Positions 23,691 to 34,959 of a DNA stretch of 64,000 nt are shown here, piece after piece. The DNA lies in the NCBI GenBank assembly GCA_014529385.2, contig CM043962.1, positions 87,088,680 through 87,152,679 on the forward strand, read 5' to 3'. Each line of letters starts with the position of its first letter. The stretch's first letter is position 1. The position numbers and the translations under genes are program-made. The DNA comes from Adiantum capillus-veneris. Its lineage: Eukaryota > Streptophyta > Polypodiopsida > Polypodiales > Pteridaceae. The notes beneath the pieces are model-generated. The model searched no databases, had not been told where the DNA came from, and worked only from the letters and a program-made list of their open reading frames with translations.

Positions 23691-23931
23691 AGAATTATTA
23701 ATCAGAAAAATCTTTGATTGAAGATTTCTTCGATTGAAGAAATCCTTTGATTATACATTTTACAGTGTATTACTTGAAAAAACATTGTATAATCCGAGTA
23801 TTATGTATAATTTTCATTATGCAGCCGTACAAATGCAACCCAACATTTTCTCAATAGAAACAATAAAACATCCAGCTTCTTTGTATGCGAGTTCTATTTT
23901 GGTAAAAATTGCTTACTTTTATAAGGACTCA

Positions 23932-24070
23932 GAGTCATAGGCTCTGCATGAGAAGGATGATATGGATGCATGTCTTGTGGAGATTAAAGATCTCAATGAT
24001 CAATTAACTATTTTGATTTGTAAGAATTGGCAAATGTCTTATGTCTATTGGTTTTGACTGCAATCACACG
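23932..24070 (+). pseudogene. copia gag fragment
   Basis: The plus strand reads EKDDMDACLVEIKDLNDQLT, then a degraded tail with LQSH. This matches the part of copia gag reading MDAF..EIKDL.DQL in related elements, including the remnant at 39960-40060. It lies between the two kinase-like genes, with no LTR visible. Confidence 0.6.
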
Positions 24071-24678
24071 TAATTTTGTATGTTTGTTCATCCACATGTA
24101 TTTCGCTCTACAAGCATTTGTTGGTCTAGGATTTTGTGAGCGAGTGAGGAATTAACTAAACAACTAATGATAAAAATGAAGACTTTTTGGAAAAATAATG
24201 ATTAAGACATAACATAAGAGATGTGAGGAAGATAGGAGATGGCGAATTAGGGAATGATATTCACATATAATCATGCTAGTAGTTAGTCGCATCCATGAAC
24301 AAGTGCGCATTCATTTTCGATAATGCAAGCTTACTATGTATCACTCTATGTGCTTTTTTCATAAAACCCACTTAAAATTCACTTCTAAATACAGAGGTCG
24401 AGGAACATGTGATACAGTAAGCCCTAGGCATGTGTAAATAGTATAAATTTCATTGAAAAGGTTTAAAAATGTGTGATTTTTGCTTGGTTGTGTGTTTTTT
24501 GGCAGTAAAAGCAACCAAAATGGAGCAATCCACAAAAATATGGTTGAGTGTGGTATTTAAGTGTGTTTTGGTAATTATTGGCTTGGAATTTTATTTTTTA
24601 GCTTGGATTTGTGATTTTCTTTTAATTTTCCTACTAAAAGGGTCAAACCCTTGGATCACAATCTTCCCATAATACAAT
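24071..24678. other. intergenic, no gene recognised
   Basis: AT-rich spacer between the two oppositely oriented kinase-like genes. Open frames have no domain support. Confidence 0.4.
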
Positions 24679-25434
24679 GTGGGCACCTTGGGAGACATGA
24701 TGTGTTGCCTGCCATTTGCCCAAGGAGCGTTTAGATGCTACATGCACATGCTACAATATGGCTGGAGGAGTTTGCCACCAGTAAATCAGCACTTACCAGA
24801 GATAGAGACTGCACTTTTCAAAGTAGTGACTGAGCAGATACCAACAATCTTACACGCTTTTATTTGATGGCATTGCGGCTACTCATTCAGTTGGTATAGT
24901 GCACAACAACTTACATCCTTTCAACATAATGCTAGATTTTACTCGCGCAAATAAACCCCGCGTTGGCATTGTTGATTGGGACATGATGCTTCAAAAGCCA
25001 TCCAAGCACGTATCAAATAATTTTTTGCATCCTGCAGCTCAATCAAACTTTGCAGTTTTGGAGGCAAAGGAAGCAGGAGAATGAGAGCTTGCAAAGCGGT
25101 TGTGGATTGCTCTAGAAATATATGATCCACAATGCACATATTCTACTCAAAATCAAGCGACATTTATGCATTAGGGTTTGTATTCGACATGTTAATAGAA
25201 TTTTGGAGTGCAGCTAGGAAAGTCTATTTCCTAGAAGAAGTATTTTACCACCCCGATCAAGATGCCATGAGGGATATTCAAATAAAAGTGGGCAGTTGGA
25301 TGAAGTTAAGAGAGCACAAATCTAGTAGAAACGCATCATATATTTTGTTATTCTTCATAGAGCATTTAAAGACTGACCCTAATCCTGTTCAACGATCACT
25401 TATTAAACTTGCACTGTCTTTTCACGCGCCTTGA
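24679..25434 (+). pseudogene. atypical protein kinase-like gene B
   Basis: Kinase-like motifs on the plus strand: GIVHNNLHPFNIML (about 24890-24930; catalytic loop with the HxD aspartate replaced by Asn), VGIVDWDMM (DWD in the DFG position, about 24965), and SSDIYALGFVFDML (subdomain IX, about 25150-25190), with a C-lobe continuing to a stop at 25434. Frame is broken near 24868-24890, a TGA falls at 25082, and another shift lies near 25135. It pairs with gene A in the opposite orientation: both share HN[DN]L.P.NIML and a W after the DFG-position Asp. Loss of the catalytic Asp and the frame breaks indicate a pseudogene. Confidence 0.6.
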
Positions 25435-25683
25435 ACATTTGTACTTTGCTATTGACTTGTTGTTTGGGTATTATATTTCACTGAAGTCTATGTTCTGGGT
25501 GGTTCACCTCACTTGAAGTATATTTGGATGGGTTGTCTTTAGTCAATTGTCTTGTGGTATAATTAGATCAATTGTGATATTTTGTTTTGCATCACTTGTG
25601 GTATCTTTGAGGTTGCTGAATTGAGAGAGCAACTGTTTGTCGAAGATATTTAATATTTTTGTCCATTGCAGTTCTAAGATACT

Positions 25684-26240
25684 ATGGTTGATGAAGAGCA
25701 AGCATGTGGTACACAAACGGTGCCAAATGACCAACAACAAATGGCTGTTAACGCGTTTCAACGCATAAAATCTCTAAGCATATGATATGTCGGTACAACA
25801 AGCAACGCGCATAGCTCGTCAACTGTCAAAATGGACAAATCCAAACCATGTGCAATGGAAAGACATCAACAAAGAAGTGATGAAGGATGTGATTAAGACA
25901 ATATGACCATATGAGGACGTGGAGATAAAGAAAGGACGGTGGAAAGTATCGAAGTGCCTTCACCACCAAGAAATCAAAGATAATGCTGAGAGGATGTACT
26001 TGGAAGTGTATGGACATCCATCACACAATGAAGCTTTTGCATTATATTTTGCAAAAATGTTGTATGTACATTTTGTGTAGCAACCACTAGTAGACTTTTC
26101 CTCGAAGGAGACAACTATAGCCACCCATGATATAAGGGAGAGTTGTGTCACATTCACACGGGATGAGCTGGCATTGTTAGTTGAAGGGGCTCAAAATCGT
26201 GGGTCAAACTCACCGATTTTCTTCCTTGCATGTCATAATA
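25684..26240 (+). pseudogene. downstream part of kinase-like gene B
   Basis: Begins with MVDEEQACGTQ at 25684. Further on, ERMYLEVYGHPSHNEAFALY and AKMLYVHFV (about 25990-26080) resemble the segment downstream of gene A. Frame is broken several times. The gypsy LTR starts close to its end. Function unknown. Confidence 0.35.
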
Positions 26241-26264
26241 TCTAACCAACCCAAATGATTTTTT

Positions 26265-27838
26265 CATACTAAAATGATCATTCAATATGGGAGAATAAAC
26301 GGGAACAAGGGTTAGAATATAGACATGTGCTTATGGATCCATCTCCACACGGGACCAAAGTTAAAGGGGTCCAAATGGGAGATGGTCTATCAAAGAGCAA
26401 TGCCAGTTAATGGGGCTTAAAAGACCTTAGGGTTACCTTCATTAAAAGACCACCAAAGGTTAGTGTAAAAGTCCTTAGACCTTAGGTTAAGCCTAGGCCT
26501 ATGCTTGAGGTGCTTGATGGTTAAAATGCATGAGATGCTTGAGAACTAAGGTGCATGCTTGTACCTAGGCATGTGCTTGAATTCAAACCTAATCCCTACA
26601 AGGAGGGGCCGAGCCCTTGAAGCTAGGGGCATGTGAGAGAGAGAAAGCCCATACTCTTACTAACCGTATCCTTGATGACTAAGTGCTTAAGCAAGTAGGA
26701 GGCCAAGTTGCTTGGGCTTGAAAAGTCAACATGCAAGCCTACAAAGGAGGGGGCGAGCCATGCAAGTAGGGGAGGTGGTTGAATGGCCTCTCCTTCTCCC
26801 AAAGGGCACCCCTTGCTCAAAGAGGCAAATAGGACACATGTCAAGGCCCTAGCTAGGTTTCCCTCATAATGTGCCTAAAGCCTATTGGTTGACCCTCAGA
26901 GAGGTCCAATGAGAATTTAGCTCATTTAATTAATTGTCTAAATCATTTTCCAAGCCCTCTCTCTCAAAGGGGAAAGGAGGAGACTTGTCCTAAGGCTAGC
27001 ATGGTTGCTTGATATTCACTCTGCATGTGATTGGCTAAGCTTGTAGGGGTCCAATCAATTTGAAGATTGAGCTACAATGAGGGGTCAACCAAGGAAGCTA
27101 GGGACTCGCTTGCAGGGTATACTCCCCCCCCCCCCCCACACACACACACACACACATTGTGTGAAGTGTAAAGTGCAAGAGCTCCATCTCCTTCTCCAAG
27201 CTTGTTGAGAAGTTGAGAGCCTACACCAGCACTCTTGGCTATGGAATGCAAATCCAACCAAGAGCCATTCTCCAATGCTTAAGCTTTCCATCTTCTTCAT
27301 CATCATTATTATGCTATTATGCTATGCTATTCAAGAAGAGTGATGATAAGTGAGGAACTATCTCTTTCTTGTATGTTACTTCTTCTTCCTCTTCCCTACC
27401 CTCATTCCCTGCTAGCTCTCTCCACCTTCGAAGGTGTTTGAGGCCTTGGGACTGAGGCAGGGGATGGTTAATGCTTTTAAACATTTTATGTTATGATCGT
27501 GATGCATGAAAATTTCCATCTTCATTGCATCACCTAGGTCACAAGGAACACAAAGATTGTATTGTACCAAGTCTTTCATTATGGGAGAATCTATAATACA
27601 AAAGCGTATTGGAGGGGGGACCACGGCTCCACATAATTTTAGTCCTCATAAATTTTCATGTTCTTTAATTATCTCTCTTGCAAAAGTATTGTTCATGCCA
27701 AGTTAATTAAGTAAAATGATTGTGTTGCTATCGCTAATTAAGTTCACCCTCTATGTTCTCAAAGTAGTCTCATAAAAATGCTCACTATAATTCTCTTAAT
27801 TTCGCTATTCTCAATGTTCATAGGCCATTTCCATTACA
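26265..27838 (+). mobile_element. Ty3-gypsy 5' LTR
   Basis: This segment ends in TTACA at 27838, immediately before a tRNA-Met primer-binding site and a gypsy gag. Its full length is matched in inverted orientation by 31925-33468, with conserved islands at both ends (AATGATCATT near the start, GTATTGTTCATGC and AGGCCATT near the end). The left edge is set from that alignment and is good to about 10 bp. The two copies are clearly diverged, so the insertions are old. Confidence 0.65.
27123..27157. repeat. poly-C/(CA)n microsatellite within LTR
   Basis: About 15 C followed by CA units, inside the gypsy LTR. The inverted LTR copy has a short GT repeat at the equivalent place (about 32630), so a seed repeat predates this expansion. 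Confidence 0.9.
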
Positions 27839-27839
27839 T

Positions 27840-27851
27840 TGGTATTAGAGC
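27840..27851 (+). promoter_or_regulatory. gypsy primer-binding site (tRNA-Met)
   Basis: TGGTATTAGAGC matches the usual initiator-tRNA-Met primer site TGGTATCAGAGC at 11 of 12 positions and sits one base after the LTR end. Confidence 0.75.
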
Positions 27852-28258
27852 TATTGGTTTCTCTTTTCTTGCTTAAGAAGAGAGGTCCTTAAGTTGTCCA
27901 TAAAATGTTGGACATGTTCATTACAATAGGGTAAGTGGGACATGGATCTATTATCTTGGTTGAAAATGACTTAGTTCAAGGTACACCATTGGGAACTATA
28001 GTCTTAATAATGAGGTCTCTTGGGGCTTGCCTTTGGTTTAACCATTATTGAGCTACTAGTAGTAAGCTCTAGTAAGCTCAACATGAATCATAATCAACCG
28101 AGCAATGTTAGACCCTCTCCACTAGTCTTTGCAATCAACAATGTCTAAACCACGGGTGTGGCTGCTTGGGAACTAATTTTCAAAGGTATATAAGAGTAGC
28201 GACTAAGGTTTTTGCGAGTACCAAAGCACAAAGTAAATTATACATAAGTTTAATTAGC

Positions 28259-30135
28259 ATGGATGACAATAATCAATAGAGTAGAATGAATATTGACAAC
28301 TTTGATTTTTCACATGAAGGTGCTAATGATGATGCCCCCATGTTTGTTAATTATCTTGTTACTAGATTGCAACAAGCTATGGGCAACCCTGCTTTGTAAG
28401 CCGAAGTTACTCAACAACTTCGTGCTTATGGGATTTCCCTTCCTCTCCAAGAGGACAGAGAGATTAGGAGGCCTTTTGATGAGAATCCCTGAAGAAGACT
28501 CTCCCATAAGAGAAGAGGAATCCAAAGAATGAGAAAGAAACAAATCCCTAAGTTACTTTGAAGATGTGGCTCCACGAAGACGGTGGTCTAGATGATCGCC
28601 AACTCCTCCCAAGAGGAAATGGCCAACCCATAGTCCTTCTCTTCGTCACTCCGAAAGTGAAGAGAGGAAACAAAGGAAGAAAGAGGCAAGAAAGAGGTCA
28701 CCCTCTTTTCCTTCTTCTTCACCTTCCTCCTCTTCCGACAAAAGCAACAACTATTCTCCTAGAGAATACAAGAGGAGAGGACATCGCAAATCCTACCCTG
28801 CATGGAGAAGGTCCCAAAATCTCAAGAAGTTCAAAGAGGGAGGAAAGAGTATCTCTTTTCTCACCTATGATGGCACCTTTGGTGCTATCGACAAAGTATT
28901 GACCTTCATCCAACAATTTGATGCGGCCTTTGGAGACGAGGGCTTCACAGAGTCCTATAAGTTACTACGTCATGTAGCTATGCACTTTCAAAAATCCGCT
29001 TGTCAATGGTGGGATAGCCTTCGTGGAAATGAAGAAGCCCCAAAGACATGGAAAAATGTACGAGTTTCCGTCATGAAGCAATTCCTTGCAAGCGATGCAA
29101 AGGACAAAGTGCTTACCGAATGGCAGAGTTTGAAGCTTCTCTCAAAAGAGTCTATCCACAAATATGTGGACAAGTTTTGGAAGTTACATCTCAAGGATAC
29201 CGTCTTTCAAAAGATAGACTTGGCCAAGCAAAAGCAACAATTCTATGCAGGAAATGTCCGAGTATGCTAACTCTTAACGGCCCGGTTCTATCATCGAAGT
29301 AATCCACCACATATGGTTGCTTCACGCATCAAGGGGCTAAAAGGAATGCCAAGCCCACATAAATAAAGATCAAAATGATGCAAAGGGAAATAAAAATGCC
29401 CAAACTCTTCCCAAGGCAATTCCAACAACAAGGATACCGTCTTTCAAAAGATAGACTTGGCCAAGCAAAAGCAACAATTCTATGCAGGAAATGTCCGAGT
29501 ATGCTAACTCTTAACGGCCCGGTTCTATCATCGAAGTAATCCACCACATATGGTTGCTTCACGCATCAAGGGGCTAAAAGGAATGCCAAGCCCACGTAAA
29601 TAAAGATCAAAATGATGCAAAGGGAAATAAAAATGCCCAAACTCTTCCCAAGGCAATTCCAACAACAACAACAACAACAACAATCGGTCCAAGGAGAAGG
29701 GAGTTTACAAGGTAAAATAAAGTCTCTCCTGAAGAGCTAAAAGCTTTTTGTGAGGACCACAAATATTTTAAGTGTGGGGAGCAAGAACATGGCTATCGTT
29801 CTTGCCCCAAAAAGAAATGCCTGCAATGAGACTCCTAGAGCTTCCACGGTCGAAGCTCCAAAAGAGGATTCTCATTGCAAAGGATCACCTCTCTCCTATG
29901 CTTGGGGAAAGGTAATGGAGCATGATGCCTTCATGTTGTTTGACCCTGGCTCTACTCACAACTTCATATCAACGGAGTTGGCCACTAAGTTGGGCATTCA
30001 AGATTTTGAGATGTGAGATATTGTAACTGCCGATGGAGCTTTCAAGGGATAGAAAGCCTGCGTTACTCCCTTGATTGGGAAGTTGAGGCTCTATGTGCAA
30101 AGCTACGTCGACAAAGAAGACTCCAAGTGAGATGC
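28259..30135 (+). pseudogene. Ty3-gypsy gag-protease remnant
   Basis: Starts with ATG at 28259 (MDDNNQ, then a TAG). A basic Ser/Arg/Lys-rich stretch follows (28620-28800), then the gag core, intact as a 123-codon frame at 28899-29270 with SACQWWDSLRGNEEAPKTW and KDKVLTEWQSLKL. Then come a knuckle missing its first Cys (FKCGEQEHGYRSCP, about 29765-29805) and an aspartic-protease motif FDPGSTHNFIS (about 29938-29970). Coding stops soon after; no reverse transcriptase, RNase H or integrase follows. Multiple stops, frameshifts and a 237-bp duplication show it is dead. Confidence 0.85.
29192..29665 (+). repeat. 237-bp tandem duplication in gypsy gag
   Basis: CAAGGATACCGTCTTTCAAA starts at 29192 and 29429. 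The copies are nearly identical (one noticed difference, CCCACATAAA versus CCCACGTAAA), so this happened recently in an already inactive gag. A short CAA repeat follows. Confidence 0.93.
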
Positions 30136-31924
30136 ATGACCACTAACCATGATGCACAAAACAGATCTGTAAAAAATAGAGAATTGTAATTTGTAAATTG
30201 ATCCTTTTATAAATCATACGTGAGGTATACAATTTTGCCAAAATATTGAAAGTACATAGTCAATCGTATCCAACAACACTTTTGCATTGTACGCACATGT
30301 CCAAAAAGAGAATATAATTCACTATTTAGGTATTTGGAATAAAATTTGGAAACTTTACACCTACAAATGATAAGAATTGTACCCCGAACAATATTTTATC
30401 GCATTGGATCATCTCGAAGTGTGAGCATAATACTCTAACTCAATGCAACGGTTACCAACGAATAGTTTTGAATTGTAGCTACATTATCATGATTTTTTAC
30501 AAATCACATTAGTAAAAACAATATGTATTGATCATTGCATATCTTCCTAGAAGTGTAATACTCTAGCACAACAAGGTGATAATAACATCATTGTAATTGA
30601 AGCACTTCTAGCGGTACAAGATAAACATCAAGTAAGGCCAAAAACTTTAATTGAAAATATACCCGAAAGTTTGAGCAACTGCTCTAACACAACAAGATGA
30701 TAACATAATTGTAGTTCAAGCACTTCTAATTGTACAAGATAAGCATCAAGTACGGTAAAAAAGCCTCAATTAGAAACTTCGTCAAAATTTTGCCATGTGA
30801 GGTATATCACTCTAACACCAGGACTCAGAAAACTTTTTAATTCCTAAATCTTAATCTAAGTGAAAAAACTGATTATCTCCAGTGCGAATAAACACTCTTA
30901 CTCTAGCACAAAAGTAAATAATCACTATTTACGATAAGTACCCATCTTCAAGTGTGAGTATATACTCCAATACAGAAAGAGCAAGTTCTATTTTTATTTT
31001 GATTCAAAACTGTTCAACTAAAAAATTAAGGAAAAAAACTCTGCTATAAATTATAAAATTGAAATTTAATTATATCATAAATATTAATTAAAAAGAATAA
31101 CTAAATATTGTTTTTTTGTTTTTCTATAATTATTTTATCTAATAAAGGAGAAGAGGATTACTTTTCTTAAACATCTCAATATTTAGTTGTTTGAAATGCT
31201 ATTAAAGAGGTTCCGATGGTTGCATATATATACTTAGCACTTCGATCAACAATTTTCTTTGATCGAAGTGTAGAGAAATAATACAGAGAGCCAAATTCAT
31301 TGACATGTCACCGTAAAGTACGTCTGTTTTATACTCCCTAACATATTATACAGGCATTAAACGCGTATAACATGTTTAGCGTTTAACGTATAATGCAACT
31401 TAGAGCAAATGCATAGAGTAATGGGATGCTTACTAGAAAGGTAATCTATAGGTGACCTTTCAAATCTTTAGCATCCCAAGATGCTTACTCAAAAATAGAA
31501 AAACAACTCTGATAGTGGGAGCTGTTAGGATCTACACCATCGTCCACATTACCAGTATCCATAGAACCCAATCTTACATCATAACCCCACAAAATGCTCC
31601 AAATGCCCTTTGTAACAAGGATATGTTGCATCATATCTGCCAAAAGTGGATAGTTATACATATTTGATTTTTTCTTAGGAAACAACATATGAAAGACATC
31701 ATTTCGACAGAAGCTCATGCAAAAGTTGCAAGTGTAGAGGAAAATTTGCACAAAACCAACATGTGCTATATAGCACAAACCACAATAGACTGCAAAGTTC
31801 CAAATTGCAAAAATTTTCACTATAAAAAAACCTACCCAAAAGGATAAAAACTCTTGTGCAGTATTGATAATTGTGAAAATAAAGATTGAAATGATCTTAA
31901 ACCAAAACTCTAAGGACATCAAGA
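30136..31924. other. AT-rich region with degenerate tandem motif
   Basis: No coding region supported. From about 30415 to 30990 a motif close to GTGTGAG.ATA.TACTCTAAC recurs about six times (near 30418, 30551, 30665, 30793, 30880 and 30950) at roughly 70-130 bp spacing, alternating with CAAGATAA(A/G)CATCAAGTA words. The pattern fits an old, diverged tandem repeat. Confidence 0.5.
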
Positions 31925-33468
31925 TGTAACATTTAATGGCCTAAAAACTTGTGTGTAGCGGAAGTTAGCATGAACATAATGGGCATTTCATTAGAATAGA
32001 TTCCTAATGAGAATTACAAGAGTGTTTGGGTGGAGAGAGCAACAAAAAGCATAACACCTAGTTAGGTAGCATGAACAATACTTTCAAAAGAGAGAGAAAT
32101 TCAGCTATTGACAGCAGTTGAGGACCGGATTTGCATGGAACCGGTCCCCCCTCCAAAAGGCTTTGTATTATGGTTTCTCCCATCAAGAGAGACATTGTAC
32201 AATACAATTCTTTGTGTTCCTTCAAGACTAGCTAGTGCAATGAAGATGAAAGCTTCATGCACTAAGCAAAACACTTAGCAAACACAACATCAATTATCCC
32301 CAGTCTCAGACCCAAGACCTCACACACCTTCAAAGATGGTGAGAGCTAGCAGGGTATGAGAGTAGATTGAGAGGAAGAAGGAGTATCTTACCAGAAAGAT
32401 GTACATCTCCTCACATAATCACTCATATTAGCATAGCTTAGCTTAGTAATTAGCATGGTAGAGGAGATGAGCATGCATTGAAGCTTGGCTCTTGGTTGGA
32501 TTTGTATCCACATGCCAAGAGTGTGTCGATGTAGGCTTCTATCTCACAAGCTTGGAGTAGGTGATGAGCTCTCCATTAAAGCTTGGGAAGAGATAGTCTT
32601 TTTCTTGATTCTCACATAGACTGTGTGAGAGTGTGTGTGTGATAATGCCTTGCAAAAATCAGCCCCCTCTCTCTCTTGGGCGAGCCCTCTTGCTAATTGC
32701 TCTTGCTATCCTCCCATTGGACCTCCCCAGGGGTAGCCAATGACTATTAAGCAGCATAAGTGATAGCCTTCTGACATGTGTCCCCCTTTCCCCTTTTGTG
32801 AGAGCTTTAGGTAATTTAATAATTCAACTAAACTCTCATTGGACCCCTTTGCCTCCTGGCCAATAGGAATCAGGCAAGCCATTGGGCTGCTGAATGCTCA
32901 TTGGACCCCTTGGGAGACTGTCCAATAGTCTTATAGAGGACTTAATTCTCATTGGTTCTTTTATTAAGTGTTTTTAAAATTATAAACTAAATTTACTCTA
33001 ACCTAATTCTCATTGGTCCACCTCCAAGGCCATCCAATAGGAATTGGGTACACCTTGTGGGCATCTGGCCTAGGGAGCTGACATGTGTCCCTCATTCCCT
33101 TTGTGTAAAGGGAGCTTGTGTGTGTGTGTGTGTGTGTGGCTTTCTCTCTCATCCCCTATATGCTAGGCTCGCCTCCTCCTATGTAGGGATGTGCAAAGAC
33201 TTTTTTGGACACACACAAAACATCAAATTCCCCTATGGTTGACCTTTGGACACAACCTTTGAATTTTGGAACCTTAGCATTTTGGAAGTCTTAATGGGCT
33301 GAACCTTAGGGTAGCCCATTGTTGCACATGGCTCTTTTGCAGATGGCCCCCCCTTTGGATCCCTATTTTCCCTCTTTTGGATCCTTACTGTGGCCGGTCT
33401 GTTAGCTTAACCAATATTCTAGCTTTTTCTCCCCTGGCACTTCCCCATTTTAAATGATCAGTTTAACA
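31925..33468 (-). mobile_element. gypsy solo LTR, inverted
   Basis: Reverse-complement copy of the LTR at 26265-27838. On the minus strand it starts TGTTAAACTGATCATT and ends AAATGTTACA. There is no primer site or coding sequence at its inner end, so it is a solo LTR. Flanking 5-mers (CAAGA and TGAGA) do not form a clear target duplication, so the edges may be off by a few bases or mutated. GT microsatellites lie at about 32620-32643 and 33117-33139. Confidence 0.65.
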
Positions 33469-34400
33469 TGAGAAAATCATTTAAAAAAATTAGATATTGA
33501 TTATTATGACATTAAGATCTACAAGAGGTTATGTTACGACGCAAATGCTCACCAAAAATCACCTCAATTTGAGAAAGTGAATGGAGTGTGTTGGCAAGGC
33601 TACCAAGGATGCGAAAAGCTCATACTAATTGAAAATATGGCTCCAAGAATGTACATGAAGATGGAGAAATGAAGGATAGGAGCACACAACACATGGAGTT
33701 TTATCAGAGCCAACTCCCCCGTTGGATTAAAAATATTAGTAATGTTGGCACTATGAAAGTCCTCTACGAATTTGAAGTACAAAGAGTATAGTAAGTATAT
33801 CTTGGTAGATACTAATTTAAGTGCTACATTAAAGTCAAAGTCTGCCTCTCTTGCTTAAAGGAAACCCTCAAATAGATAGTATTCATGGGCTACTCATTGC
33901 CCCATTCGCAATACAAAAGAAAAGCTTATATTATAACGACTTCTAGATTTAAGGGAGACGTCTGTCTAAAATCATTAAAATGGAGTTGAACCTGCGTAAC
34001 TACTAGCAAGGAAATTCGAATATTAAAACCACTAATTTCACTAATTTGTTGCTTGACTTGAATCAAAGATAAGTCTTGTTCTAGAATGTTGGTGGTTTAT
34101 TGAAGCTTTTTTTTATTTTTTTATTTTGTGGGGTGGGGGGGGGGGGGGGGGGGGGGGAAGTGCTCTTGAGGTCCGAAGTATCTTCACACACATCACTACC
34201 ATAATTTGGAACTACGAGCACACGTCCCATTTTATTTCTTACTTTTGATAAAGTGTATCTAACCTAGTTTGGGTTGGTTGGTGGGTAGCTAACCCACAAC
34301 TTGGCATATTTGGTTACCTGATCAATTACGTTGTTGATATTATTGGGATGGCTATCTCTTGCTAGTTATTGTTCTTTAGGAGAGAGAATTATTGGTTGTC
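33469..34400. other. no gene recognised; poly-G tract
   Basis: AT-rich sequence with a T-rich run at about 34107-34127, followed by a 23-G run at 34135-34157. No gene. Confidence 0.5.
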
Positions 34401-34622
34401 ACTTGATGCTCTTAACTATATTCTTGAAAGGCGATGGCTTTGATTGATGGTTCGGTCTTTGAAATGCAACAAACTCTTTTGAATTTTAGGTCAGGAAGTG
34501 GTGGTTCAAACACTTGATGCTCTTAACTATATTCTTGAAAGGAGATGGCTTTGATTGATGGTTCAGTCTTTGAAATGCAACAAACTCTTATGAATTTTAG
34601 GTCAGGAAGTGGTGGTTCAAAC
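34401..34622. repeat. 111-bp tandem duplication
   Basis: ACTTGATGCTCTTAACTATA starts at 34401 and 34512. Copies differ at about three positions (for example GGCGATGG versus GGAGATGG). Confidence 0.93.
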
Positions 34623-34959
34623 ACCAAGCTCTTCTAGCCGATAGCACATCCTTGGAAAGCACTCCTCACTACCACTTCAATTGCAAAAATATCGTCCACC
34701 CAGATTCCGCTCAATGAGACTTGTTTTCAAAATTGAGCCACCCTACTAGCACAATGGGAGAAAATGGGATCAAATATTCAATGGTGTTGGATTTTATCCA
34801 GGATAAACCAAATTAAGGGACCTAGCAAATACGAACTTGTGGGCTAGCTATAGTCAAGGGACCTATAAAAGGGAAACTTGAATTAGCAGATGGTAGGGTG
34901 GATCCAGTTAGATAGGTGCTTCCCTAACTGATATGTGCAACACATGCACAAGGTATATC

